Of a stretch of 64,000 bases of DNA, positions 8,866 to 16,400 are shown one piece after another. The translations under genes were made by a program, and so were the position numbers. The notes under the pieces are model-generated. The model worked only from the letters and a program-made list of their open reading frames with translations, did no database searches and was not told the origin of the DNA. This stretch comes from Xanthomonas euvesicatoria pv. euvesicatoria. GTDB taxonomy: Bacteria; Pseudomonadota; Gammaproteobacteria; Xanthomonadales; Xanthomonadaceae. Numbering within the stretch: the first letter of the stretch is position 1; every line of letters begins with the position of its first letter. The stretch is from the NCBI RefSeq assembly GCF_020880415.1, contig NZ_JAJIUJ010000119.1:248001-312000 (forward strand), in the 5' to 3' direction.

Positions 8866-10193
8866 TCATCGACGACGACGCGGCGTTTCGCACCACCTTG
8901 CAGGCCACCTTGCGCTCGCTCGGGCATACGGTGGTCGCCGCCGGGAACGGGCCGGACGGGCTGGCGCGGCTGAGCGAAGGCGGCATCGACATGGCGTTCG
9001 TGGATTTCCGCATGCCGGGCATGGACGGCATCGCGGTGCTGCGTGCGCGCCTGGACGATGCGCAGGCGCGTCAGGTGCCGCTGGTGATGCTGACCGCCCA
9101 TGTGTCCAGCGGCAACACGATCGAGGCGATGACGCTGGGCGCCTTCGATCATCTGGTCAAGCCGGTCGGCCGTGCCGATATCGTGGAGGTGGTGGAGCGC
9201 GCGCTGCTCAGTCGTGCCGATGCGCAGGCTGCAGCGACAGACAGCTCGCCTGCGCCGGTCGAGGATGAGGATGCACTGGTCGGCCACAGCCCGGCGATGC
9301 GCACCGTGCACAAGCGCATCGGGCTGGCAGCGGCGTCCGATCTGCCGGTGCTGATCACCGGGGAAACCGGCACCGGCAAGGAATTGGCCGCACGCGCACT
9401 GCATCGCGCCAGCCCGCGCGCCAATGCACCATTTGTCGCAGTCAACTGCGCGGCCATTCCGCTGGACTTGATGGAGAGCGAGCTATTCGGCCATCGCAAG
9501 GGGGCGTTTTCCGGCGCCAGCAGCGACCGACGCGGGCTGATTCGCGAAGCCGATGGCGGCACGTTGTTTCTGGACGAAATCGGCGACATGCCATTGCCGA
9601 TGCAGGCCAAGCTGCTGCGTTTCCTGCAGGAAGGCGAGGTGACGCCACTGGGTGGCGGCCCGCAGAAGGTGGATGTGCGGGTGCTGGCCGCCACCCATCG
9701 CGACCTGGCGGCCTGCGTGGCCGACGGACGCTTTCGGAGCGACCTGCGTTACCGCCTCAATGTGGTGCCGATCGAATTGCCGCCATTGCGCGAGCGTGGC
9801 CAGGACATCCTGCTGCTGGCGCAGCACTTCCTGAGCGCCGATGCAGCGCGTGCGCAGAGCCTGTCGCCGGCCGCGCAGGAGCGACTGCTCGCGCACCGCT
9901 GGCCTGGCAACGTGCGCGAATTGCGCAATGTCATGCAGCGCAGCCAGGTCTTGGTGCGTGGCGCCAGCATCGATGCGGCGGATCTGGATGAAGCGCTGGG
10001 CGAGGCGGGCGAGTTGCCGCCGCAGGAGCCATCGGTGGTGACCGGGACCCTGCCCGAGGCCGTGGCGCGGCTGGAAACGCAGATGATCCGGTCGGCGCTG
10101 GAACACAGCCAGGGCAATCGCGCCGAGGCCGCGCGCCGGCTGGGGATCCACCGGCAGCTGCTCTATCGCAAGCTGGAGGAATACGGCCTGTGA
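8850..10193 (+). CDS. Sigma-54-dependent response regulator, NtrC family
   Basis: A 447-residue activator in three parts. The receiver domain (1-120) has phosphoacceptor Asp52 in AFVDFRMPG. The AAA+ domain (about 145-375) has Walker A GETGTGKE, Walker B GGTLFLDEIGDM and an arginine-finger region. The C-terminal Fis-type helix-turn-helix is NRAEAARRLGIHRQLLYRKL. The sigma-54 contact loop reads GAFSGA instead of the consensus GAFTGA, a conservative Thr to Ser change. The start ATG at 8850 lies inside the kinase gene. It would bind upstream palindromes as an oligomer and remodel sigma-54 RNA polymerase; candidate target sites lie just after its stop codon. Confidence 0.95.
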   Translation: MARILIIDDDAAFRTTLQATLRSLGHTVVAAGNGPDGLARLSEGGIDMAFVDFRMPGMDGIAVLRARLDDAQARQVPLVMLTAHVSSGNTIEAMTLGAFDHLVKPVGRADIVEVVERALLSRADAQAAATDSSPAPVEDEDALVGHSPAMRTVHKRIGLAAASDLPVLITGETGTGKELAARALHRASPRANAPFVAVNCAAIPLDLMESELFGHRKGAFSGASSDRRGLIREADGGTLFLDEIGDMPLPMQAKLLRFLQEGEVTPLGGGPQKVDVRVLAATHRDLAACVADGRFRSDLRYRLNVVPIELPPLRERGQDILLLAQHFLSADAARAQSLSPAAQERLLAHRWPGNVRELRNVMQRSQVLVRGASIDAADLDEALGEAGELPPQEPSVVTGTLPEAVARLETQMIRSALEHSQGNRAEAARRLGIHRQLLYRKLEEYGL

Positions 10194-10222
10194 CACTTGC
10201 GCGCACATCGATCGCAGGCTGC

Positions 10223-10236
10223 GGGACAGGTGTCCC
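10223..10236. promoter_or_regulatory. Candidate enhancer (UAS) palindrome for the sigma-54 activator
   Basis: Perfect inverted repeat GGGACA-GG-TGTCCC, centred about 94 bases upstream of the -24 element at 10322-10324, which is the usual enhancer distance. A second, widely spaced inverted pair CCGGAC (10241-10246) and GTCCGG (10273-10278) lies between. The assignment to the adjacent NtrC-type regulator is by position only. Confidence 0.6.
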
Positions 10237-10321
10237 CAAACCGGACAGGGTGGATGAAATGCAGACGTCTCCGTCCGGCTGCAGAGCAAATAAAGCTCTT
10301 TCAAAACAATCAGTTATTGGT

Positions 10322-10337
10322 TGGCACGATTGCTGCT
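10322..10337 (+). promoter_or_regulatory. Sigma-54 (RpoN) -24/-12 promoter
   Basis: Reads TGGCACG-N5-TGCT: the consensus TGGCACG block is intact, and the GC of the -12 element is at the canonical distance from the GG of the -24 element. Transcription would start near 10348, leaving a short leader with an AGGAGA ribosome site before the ATG at 10384. It lies directly downstream of the gene for a sigma-54 activator. Confidence 0.8.
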
Positions 10338-10383
10338 TTGTCTCTGGTACGCGGCCCCGTCCCGCCGCGCAGGAGACATCCCC

Positions 10384-11136
10384 ATGATGCGTCAGACTGT
10401 TCTTGCAATTGCCCTGGCCTGCACCATCGGCGCCGCCGCCGCACAAGTGGCCGCCCCGCCGCCGCCGCCGGCGCCCAATGGCCCGATCGGCGGTCCGCCA
10501 GCCCCGCCGACCCCGGTCGCCGCCACACCGGTGAGCGTGAGCGGTACCGTCGAGCGCTTCCTGCTCAACCCCAATGGCGAGGTCGACGGACTGTGGCTGC
10601 GCGACGGCACCCAGGTCGGGTTTCCACCGCATCTGTCCAGCGAGGTGAAGGCAGCCGTACGGGCCGGCGACAGTGTCGTCGTCAAGGGCTTCCGCCTGGG
10701 CAATCTGCCGGTGCTGCAGGTCAGTTCGATCCGCTCCGGCCGTAGCGGCCGCGAGGTGGTCGACCGTCCGCCCACCTTCGGCGCCGCCCCGCCGCCGCCG
10801 CCGACCCCCGGCCAGCTGACCCCGTTGCAGTCCGATGGCACGATCCAGCGCCTGGTCTATGGGCCTGCCGGCGAGGTCAATGGTGCGCTGGTCAGCGATG
10901 GCACGGTGGTGCGGATGCCACCGCATCTGGCGCTGCAGTTTGCCGATCTGCTGCGCGTGGGCGAGCCGCTGAGCGCCAGCGGCTTCGGTGTGGCCACCCC
11001 GGACGGCCGTGCGATCGAGGCGACCCAGCTGGGGCGTGATCGCTCCTCGCTGCGTGCGCTGTTCACCGCGCCGCGTCCGGACGGCCCGCTGCCGCCACCG
11101 CCGCCGGGCGCGCCGGTTCCGCCGGCCGGCCGTTGA
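10384..11136 (+). CDS. Exported protein with two copies of a ~70-residue PPH module
   Basis: A 250-residue secreted or periplasmic protein of no family I can name. A signal peptide (MMRQTVLAIALACTIGAAAA) is followed by a proline-rich linker. Two homologous modules come next, starting GTVERFLLNPNGEVDG and GTIQRLVYGPAGEVNG, each continuing to a D-G-T-x-V-x-x-P-P-H-L signature and then a G-rich turn. A second Pro-rich linker separates them, and the protein ends in another Pro-rich tail. The module has the strand/turn spacing of a small beta barrel (OB-like), which is inference. It sits behind a sigma-54 promoter and a candidate enhancer, right after a kinase/activator pair, so it is the likely regulated output. 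Confidence 0.75.
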   Translation: MMRQTVLAIALACTIGAAAAQVAAPPPPPAPNGPIGGPPAPPTPVAATPVSVSGTVERFLLNPNGEVDGLWLRDGTQVGFPPHLSSEVKAAVRAGDSVVVKGFRLGNLPVLQVSSIRSGRSGREVVDRPPTFGAAPPPPPTPGQLTPLQSDGTIQRLVYGPAGEVNGALVSDGTVVRMPPHLALQFADLLRVGEPLSASGFGVATPDGRAIEATQLGRDRSSLRALFTAPRPDGPLPPPPPGAPVPPAGR

Positions 11137-11172
11137 GTCGTACCGCTCCGGTTTTCTTCATTGGTTTCCTCC

Positions 11173-11198
11173 GCTGGTCACGCAGCCGCGTGGCCAGC
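11173..11198 (+). other. Hairpin between the two repeat-module genes
   Basis: Stem GCTGGTCACGC/GCGTGGCCAGC (11 bp with one T-G pair) and an AGCC loop, directly ahead of the terminator at 11204. The two together form a double stem-loop that could stabilise the 3' end of the upstream message. Confidence 0.6.
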
Positions 11199-11203
11199 GG
11201 CTT

Positions 11204-11226
11204 GACCGGCAATGCCGGTCCTTTTT
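11204..11226 (+). terminator. Rho-independent terminator after the first repeat-module gene
   Basis: Perfect 7-bp stem GACCGGC/GCCGGTC (11204-11210 and 11214-11220) with an AAT loop, followed at once by CTTTTT. The only in-frame ATG for the next gene (11212) lies inside this hairpin. Confidence 0.85.
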
Positions 11227-11856
11227 CGGAGTAACACCACGCATTGGGTCGACCCTGATTTCCTCCCCGCCACCCGCGGCACCCTGGCGCGTTTCCTGCT
11301 CAACCCCAAGGCCGATATCGACGGCCTGCTGCTCACTGATGGCACCGAAGTGCACACCCCGCCGCATCTGTCCGAGGCGCTGCTGAAGGCGCTCAAGCCT
11401 GGTAGCGCGCTCACCGTACGTGGCCTCAAGCCGCGCGACGTGGAGATGCTGGTGGCGCTGGCAATCGATCCGGAAGGCGGCAAGCGCATCCTCGATGAAG
11501 GCCCGCATGGGCCGCATGCCAAGCCCAAACCCAAACCGCCCGGCAAACCGCCCAAGCCGGAAGTGGCCCAGCACAGCGGCACCATCACCCGGTTGCTGCA
11601 TGGTCCGCATGGGCAGGTGCATGGCGTGCTGCTGGACGATGCGGTCACGGTGCGGTTTCCGCCGCATGCCGGTGGCGACTTCGCCAAGCAGCTGGTGGTC
11701 GGCAAGCCACTGGTGGCCGAAGGCGAGACCAAGGCCACGCCGCACGGTGTGCTGATCCATGCCCATGCCTTGGGTGGCAAGGCGGCGACGCTGAAGCAGA
11801 TCGAGCATCCACCGCACGGCCCTGCGCATAAACCCAAGCCCAAGCCCAAACACTAG
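11212..11856 (+). CDS. Paralogue with two PPH modules, no signal peptide, start uncertain
   Basis: Tandem paralogue of the preceding gene. It again has two copies of the ~70-residue module (GTLARFLLNPKADIDG and GTITRLLHGPHGQVHG, each leading to a PPH signature), joined by a Lys/Pro-rich linker (AKPKPKPPGKPPKPE) and ending in KPKPKPKH. No signal peptide is seen. The ATG at 11212 sits in the loop and stem of the preceding terminator without a ribosome site. A good GGAG site at 11228-11231 is followed eight bases later by an in-frame ACG (11239) where an ATG would be expected. The gene may use another start, or its start may have decayed. The function would match the neighbour if it is expressed. 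Confidence 0.55.
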   Translation: MPVLFRSNTTHWVDPDFLPATRGTLARFLLNPKADIDGLLLTDGTEVHTPPHLSEALLKALKPGSALTVRGLKPRDVEMLVALAIDPEGGKRILDEGPHGPHAKPKPKPPGKPPKPEVAQHSGTITRLLHGPHGQVHGVLLDDAVTVRFPPHAGGDFAKQLVVGKPLVAEGETKATPHGVLIHAHALGGKAATLKQIEHPPHGPAHKPKPKPKH

Positions 11857-11948
11857 GAGCCGGACATGCGGCCACCGCGCGCCACTGAGATGCCCGCCCC
11901 GTGGTCTGCCACGTGCGCCTTCGTGCGCGCTCGCAGCGGAGCGGTGCC

Positions 11949-13178
11949 ATGCCGGTGACCAAGGACAGGCCCCGTGGGACACGCGCGCTGGAAGCACTGC
12001 ATTTCAGCGTGGCCGATGTGCAGGACGGGCTGGGGCCGTTCCTCAGCGTGTTTTTGCAATCCAAAGGCTGGTCGGTGGCGGCGATCGGCACGGTGATGAG
12101 CGTGGGCGGCATTGCCGGCATGCTCGCCACCACACCGGCCGGCGCGCTGGTCGATGCCACCCGGCGCAAACGCGCCGTGGTGGTCATCGGTTGCCTGGCG
12201 ATCCTGCTTGCCACCGCCTTGATCTGGCTGCAGCCCACCTCTTCGGGCGTGGTCGCCGCCCAGATCGCCTCGGCGTTGGCAGCGGCCGGCATTGGCCCGG
12301 CATTGACGGGCATTACGTTGGGGCTGGTGCACGCGCACGGTTTCGACCATCAGCTGGCGCGCAACCAGGTGGCCAACCATGCCGGCAACGTGCTGGCCGC
12401 GGTGCTGGCCGGCTGGTTGGGATGGCGCTATGGCTTCGCCGCCGTGTTCCTGCTGACCGCCTTTTTCGGCGCCCTGGCGCTGGTGGCGGTGCTGGCGATT
12501 CCGGCTGCGGCCATCGACCACCGCGCAGCACGCGGTCTGGCAAGCAACAACGGTGGGGATGCGTTGAGCGGTTGGCGTGTGCTGCTGACCTGCCGCCCGC
12601 TGGCGCTGCTGGCGGCGACCTTGGGGCTGTTCCATCTGGGCAATGCGGCGATGCTGCCGCTGTACGGCATGGCGATCGTGGCGGCGCACGCCGGCGACCC
12701 GAGTGCATTGACGGCCACCACCATCGTGGTGGCACAGGCCACGATGGTGGTGGTCGCGCTGCTGGCGATGCGCTGGATACGCGTGCATGGGCACTGGTGG
12801 GTGCTGCTGGTGGCGTTCATGGCCCTGCCGTTGCGCGCCTTGGTGGCGGCCTCGGTGATTCACGGCTGGGGCGTGTTTCCGGTGCAGATCCTCGATGGGC
12901 TCGGCGCCGGCTTGCAAAGCGTGGTGGTGCCGGCACTGGTCGCGCGGTTGTTGCAAGGCACCGGGCGCGTGAATGTCGGCCAGGGCGCGGTGATGACCGT
13001 GCAGGGCGTCGGTGCGGCACTGAGTCCGGCCTTTGGTGGCTGGTTGGCGCATGCCTTCGGTTACCGCATCGCGTTTCTGACCTTGGGTGCGATCGCGCTG
13101 CTGGCAGTGGCGTTGTGGGCCGGCTGTCGCGGCATGTTGCAGGCAGCGGCTTCCATGCAGGCCGAGACAGTGCTGTGA
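11949..13178 (+). CDS. Major facilitator superfamily transporter
   Basis: A 409-residue polytopic membrane protein with about twelve hydrophobic segments. The loop 2-3 signature region of the MFS appears as GALVDATRRKRAVVVIG. The N-terminal half has FSVADVQDGLGPFLSVFLQSKGWS (a helix typical of drug/sugar efflux MFS members), and the C-terminal half has GLQSVVVPALVARLL and GVGAALSPAFGGWLAHAFGYR. I start it at the ATG at 11949; an upstream ATG at 11901 would add a polar Arg-rich stretch. Substrate unknown. It stands alone, about 90 bases after the paralogue gene. Confidence 0.88.
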   Translation: MPVTKDRPRGTRALEALHFSVADVQDGLGPFLSVFLQSKGWSVAAIGTVMSVGGIAGMLATTPAGALVDATRRKRAVVVIGCLAILLATALIWLQPTSSGVVAAQIASALAAAGIGPALTGITLGLVHAHGFDHQLARNQVANHAGNVLAAVLAGWLGWRYGFAAVFLLTAFFGALALVAVLAIPAAAIDHRAARGLASNNGGDALSGWRVLLTCRPLALLAATLGLFHLGNAAMLPLYGMAIVAAHAGDPSALTATTIVVAQATMVVVALLAMRWIRVHGHWWVLLVAFMALPLRALVAASVIHGWGVFPVQILDGLGAGLQSVVVPALVARLLQGTGRVNVGQGAVMTVQGVGAALSPAFGGWLAHAFGYRIAFLTLGAIALLAVALWAGCRGMLQAAASMQAETVL

Positions 13179-13527
13179 CCGGTGCGCAGGGCGCGCGCAA
13201 GCGGAGCGACCGATCGCTGTCCGTCGCGGCTTGCGCGTTATCGATCGCGCTGCGCTGACGGGACGAGCAAGTGCGGTCTGACCAGGGGCGTGTCCTGTCG
13301 GCCGGCAGGCCTGGCATGCGCGCAGATGACGCGGCGCACATCATCGCCTCGTTGGTCCGGATCGATGCAGTGTCTGTCGCTGTCCAACGATAGCCACCAC
13401 CACAGATGCCGCGTCCTGGTGAGAGATCAGGTGCGATAGCCACCATCTCATCGCGCGTCCGGCGACGCGGTCTTGCCAGCAGGCACGCAGGCGCATGCCG
13501 TTGCGTACAGTCCCGGCTATCGCCTGG
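13179..13527. other. 349-base gap between convergent MFS and trmL genes
   Basis: Both flanking genes end here and no gene is supported inside. The only structure I see is a 12-bp direct repeat, CGATAGCCACCA, at 13388-13399 and 13434-13445 (46 bases apart). No clear terminator with a T-tract is visible for either gene. Confidence 0.4.
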
Positions 13528-14004
13528 TTACTGTCCGCCAGCGAAATTCCATTGCCGCCAGGCTTCGAACACCATCACCGCAACGGTGTTGGACAGGTTG
13601 AGGCTGCGGTTGTCCGGGCGCATCGGCAAACGGAGCCGGTGCTGCGGCGGAATTGACTCCAGCACCTCGGCCGGCAGGCCGCGGGTTTCCGGACCAAATA
13701 AAAACGCATCGCCATCGGCGAACTGCGGTGTGTCGTAGCGCACCGTACTGCGGGTGCTCAGTGCGAAGACGCGCTTGGGCGCGATCGCGGCCAGGGCGCT
13801 GGGCAGGTCGGTGTGCACCTGCAACGGCGCGTATTCGTGGTAGTCCAGGCCGGCGCGCTTGAGCTGCTTGTCGCTGAGGTCGAAGCCGAGCGGCTCGATC
13901 AGGTGCAGGCGCGCGCCGGTATTGGCGCACAAGCGAATCACATTGCCCGTATTGGGCGGAATTTCAGGCTGAAACAGGATGACGTCGAGGACAGGTGCTG
14001 GCAT
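13528..14004 (-). CDS. trmL: tRNA (cytidine(34)-2'-O)-methyltransferase TrmL
   Basis: SPOUT-class methyltransferase that 2'-O-methylates the wobble base of tRNA-Leu isoacceptors, using SAM. The 158-residue protein has the N-terminal PEIPPNTGNVIRLCANTG, the central GLDYHEY, and the knotted C-terminal SAM site FGPETRGLP followed by RSLNLSNTVAVMVFEAWRQ. The length is exactly that of single-domain TrmL, which lacks the extra RNA-binding domain of TrmH. It ends convergent with the MFS gene. A small secreted protein gene with the same direction lies 26 bases upstream. Confidence 0.95.
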   Translation of the reverse strand: MPAPVLDVILFQPEIPPNTGNVIRLCANTGARLHLIEPLGFDLSDKQLKRAGLDYHEYAPLQVHTDLPSALAAIAPKRVFALSTRSTVRYDTPQFADGDAFLFGPETRGLPAEVLESIPPQHRLRLPMRPDNRSLNLSNTVAVMVFEAWRQWNFAGGQ

Positions 14005-14030
14005 GCGCGCAAGTGTAGCTGCGCGCGTGC

Positions 14031-14492
14031 TTAAAGGCTGATGGCGGCGTTGACCAGCGCTTCCGGTTCGGCCGGCGAGGGCTGCAGCTGCGGCGTCGGC
14101 AGGTTCACGATGACCTGGCCCATCAGTGCACCGATGGCGCCAGCTGCCTGGCTGGAGGCGCTCTGCGCGCTGGCGGCGGCGCTGCGCACCACCAGGTCGG
14201 CACGCTGTTCAGCCGAAGGGCGCACCTGCACCGCCGCCAAGGTGACGATGCGCGGGCCGGCCTGTTCGGCGGCCAGCGCGGCCACTTGCTCGGCCGAGGG
14301 ACGCACTTGCACGGCGGTCAGGGTGCGAATGGCGCTGTTGCGCTCCAGTGTCTGCTGGGCGATCTGGTCGGCGGCCGGGCGAACCTGGACGGTGTCCAGG
14401 GTGGTCAGGCTCGCGGCCTGGGCAAATCCGGCCAGGGTGGCGCCAGCGAACAGGGCGGTGGAGAGGGCGATGCGCAGGGTTTGGGTCTTCAT
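14031..14492 (-). CDS. Exported protein with three VQVRPSAEQ repeats
   Basis: A 153-residue protein with a signal peptide (MKTQTLRIALSTALFAG, cleavage near AQA at residues 24-26). The mature N-terminal half holds three copies of a 12-residue motif, L-x-x-VQVRP-x-A-x-Q, at residues 32-43, 58-69 and 85-96, spaced 26-27 residues apart. The first copy is degenerate (PAADQ); the other two are identical (VQVRPSAEQ). The C-terminal half is Ala-rich. No family is recognised. The regular spacing suggests a repeated surface or binding element rather than an enzyme. It is transcribed towards trmL; its upstream region is AT-rich. Confidence 0.65.
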   Translation of the reverse strand: MKTQTLRIALSTALFAGATLAGFAQAASLTTLDTVQVRPAADQIAQQTLERNSAIRTLTAVQVRPSAEQVAALAAEQAGPRIVTLAAVQVRPSAEQRADLVVRSAAASAQSASSQAAGAIGALMGQVIVNLPTPQLQPSPAEPEALVNAAISL

Positions 14493-14878
14493 GGCGGGGT
14501 CTCTTGGTGTTGTTAATCAGTGGTGTGGTAGTAAGGTAGTACACCGTTTCGGTATGCACAAGAACTTTCGCGTGGCTTTTTATTTTGTTCAGCGAAAAGT
14601 CAGTTTCAGTGGTTGTCGGCGGTTGCGAGATACAGGGGAGCAAACGGTGTGCCAACAAAAGGCCATTGTTTTTAAAGGGTTTTCAGCCGCGTAAGAGTGT
14701 CCGCGTCCGGACACCCGGACGCGCTGCAGGACGGCGGACACCGCGCCCAAACGGGTATGCACGCTCAAGGCAAGGCGGTTCGGTGCGCTGAATGGGTGGA
14801 TGGCGGGTGCCACCGCGCGCCGGATCGCCAGCACGCAACTGCGGCACAATCCGGCTTTCCCCACAGGTGTGATGACTT
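14493..14878. other. AT-rich divergent intergenic region with a perfect 22-nt hairpin
   Basis: A 386-base region between two divergent small exported protein genes. The part next to the minus-strand gene (14500-14690) is unusually AT-rich for this genome (TTTTTATTTTG, TTGTTTTTAAAGGG) and probably holds its promoter. At 14702-14723 there is a perfect inverted repeat with 9-bp arms (CGCGTCCGG/CCGGACGCG) and a four-base loop ACAC, with no T-tract after it. No protein gene is supported. Confidence 0.5.
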
Positions 14879-15199
14879 ATGCGCGTGCTGATGCTGTCTG
14901 TTCTGGTTGCCACCACCACTGCGGCGTGCACCTGGGTGCCGATCGAACAAAGCGGCAAAAGTGTGCGGGTGCTGCCCGCAGGCCCTGTGCCAGCGGGGTG
15001 TCAGCAGCAGGGCGAAGTGGTGGTGACGGTCAAGAGCAAGGTCGGCTTCTATAACCGCAACCCGCTGCGCGTGCAGGAAGAACTGGAAACGCTGGCGCGC
15101 AACGAGGCCCCCGGCGCCAACGCCAATGCGGTGCAGGCGCAAGGCCAGCCGGCCGACGGCAGCCAGCGTTTCAACGCCTTCCGCTGCCCCCCGCGCTGA
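14879..15199 (+). CDS. DUF4156 lipoprotein
   Basis: A 106-residue small lipoprotein. The signal peptide MRVLMLSVLVATTTAAC ends in a lipobox-like TAAC, so Cys17 would be lipidated. The mature part carries the DUF4156 pattern: a Cys in GCQQQGEVVVTV, then KVGFYNRNPLRVQEELETLARNEA and the conserved GANANAVQA, with a final Cys in FRCPPR. Members are envelope lipoproteins of unknown function, sometimes described as osmotic/stress related. The ATG at 14879 is preceded by a short untranslated region; the next gene (oleA) begins about 100 bases later, on the same strand. Confidence 0.8.
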   Translation: MRVLMLSVLVATTTAACTWVPIEQSGKSVRVLPAGPVPAGCQQQGEVVVTVKSKVGFYNRNPLRVQEELETLARNEAPGANANAVQAQGQPADGSQRFNAFRCPPR

Positions 15200-15300
15200 A
15201 CCGTTGGGCTGGGGCGCAGGCGATTCAATTGTAAAGATGCGGTAAAACCAGCCAGCGGCTAGACTAGCGCCCCCTCGCCTGACGCCATGGCGCTACTTCG

Positions 15301-16317
15301 ATGCTCTTCCAGAATGTCTCCATCGCGGGACTGGCGCATGTTGATGCGCCGCACACGCTGACTTCCAAGGAAATCAACGAACGCCTGCAACCGACCTACG
15401 ACCGCCTCGGAATCAAGACCGACGTGTTGGGCGACGTTGCCGGTATCCATGCACGGCGCTTGTGGGACCAGGATGTCCAGGCATCGGACGCCGCCACCCA
15501 GGCCGCGCGCAAGGCGCTGATCGATGCCGGTATCGGCATCGAGAAGATCGGCTTGCTGGTCAACACCTCGGTGAGCCGCGATTACCTGGAGCCGTCCACG
15601 GCGTCCATCGTGTCCGGCAACCTGGGCGTGGGCGACCACTGCGTCACCTTCGACGTGGCCAACGCCTGCCTGGCCTTCATCAATGGCATGGACATCGCCG
15701 CACGCATGCTTGAGCGCGGCGAGATCGACTATGCGTTGGTGGTGGATGGCGAGACTGCCAACCTGGTGTACGAAAAGACCCTTGAGCGCATGACCTCGCC
15801 GGATGTCACCGAGGAGGAGTTCCGCAACGAACTTGCCGCGCTGACCCTGGGCTGCGGTGCAGCAGCCATGGTGATGGCGCGCACCGAGCTGGTGCCCGAC
15901 GCGCCGCGCTACAAGGGCGGCGTGACCCGTTCGGCCACCGAGTGGAACAAGCTGTGCCGGGGCAACCTGGACCGCATGGTCACCGACACCCGGCTGTTGC
16001 TGATCGAAGGGATCAAGCTGGCCCAGAAGACCTTCATGGCCGCCAGGCAGGTGCTGGGCTGGGCGGTGGAGGAGCTGGACCAGTTCGTCATCCACCAGGT
16101 CAGCCGCCCGCACACCGCCGCCTTCGTGAAGTCGTTCGGCATCGACCCGGCCAAGGTCATGACCATCTTCGGCGAGCACGGCAACATCGGCCCGGCCTCG
16201 GTGCCGATCGTGCTGAGCAAGCTCAAGGAACTGGGCCGCCTGAAGAAGGGCGACCGCATCGCGCTGCTGGGCATTGGCTCGGGCTTGAACTGCTCGATGG
16301 CCGAAGTGGTTTGGTGA
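15301..16317 (+). CDS. oleA: OleA, acyl-CoA condensing thiolase-superfamily enzyme
   Basis: Condenses two fatty acyl-CoAs into a 2-alkyl-3-ketoalkanoic acid, the first step of long-chain olefin synthesis. The 338-residue protein has the catalytic Cys123 in VANACLAF, Glu97 in DYLEPST, His265 in VIHQVSRPH and Asn295 in EHGNIGP. These sit exactly 20 residues before Glu117, Cys143, His285 and Asn315 of the published X. campestris OleA numbering, as expected if that numbering counts a 20-residue tag. An in-frame stop at 15280 confirms the start at 15301. It heads the ole cluster. FabH is the nearest other family, but Glu97 and the downstream genes support OleA. Confidence 0.97.
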   Translation: MLFQNVSIAGLAHVDAPHTLTSKEINERLQPTYDRLGIKTDVLGDVAGIHARRLWDQDVQASDAATQAARKALIDAGIGIEKIGLLVNTSVSRDYLEPSTASIVSGNLGVGDHCVTFDVANACLAFINGMDIAARMLERGEIDYALVVDGETANLVYEKTLERMTSPDVTEEEFRNELAALTLGCGAAAMVMARTELVPDAPRYKGGVTRSATEWNKLCRGNLDRMVTDTRLLLIEGIKLAQKTFMAARQVLGWAVEELDQFVIHQVSRPHTAAFVKSFGIDPAKVMTIFGEHGNIGPASVPIVLSKLKELGRLKKGDRIALLGIGSGLNCSMAEVVW

Positions 16318-16355
16318 TGCACGGAAAGACGCGTTAAAAAAAATGGATTTTTAGA

Positions 16356-16369
16356 ACGCGTTCTTGCAT
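16356..16369 (+). repeat. Left copy of a 14-bp direct repeat flanking fic
   Basis: ACGCGTTCTTGCAT, located 38 bases after the oleA stop. It matches 13 of 14 positions of the right copy at 17677-17690. A shorter ACGCGTT copy also lies at 16329-16335. Confidence 0.7.
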
Positions 16370-16400
16370 CATGTTCGTTCTCGCAACATGAGCAGGTGCC

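Noticed and set aside
12191-13258. 355-residue second plus-strand frame within the MFS gene
   Set aside because: Gly/Arg/Ala-rich out-of-frame translation; the MFS frame has the expected membrane helices.
15287-15300. ATG at 15287 as oleA start
   Set aside because: It is in another frame, and an in-frame stop at 15280 excludes any longer OleA.
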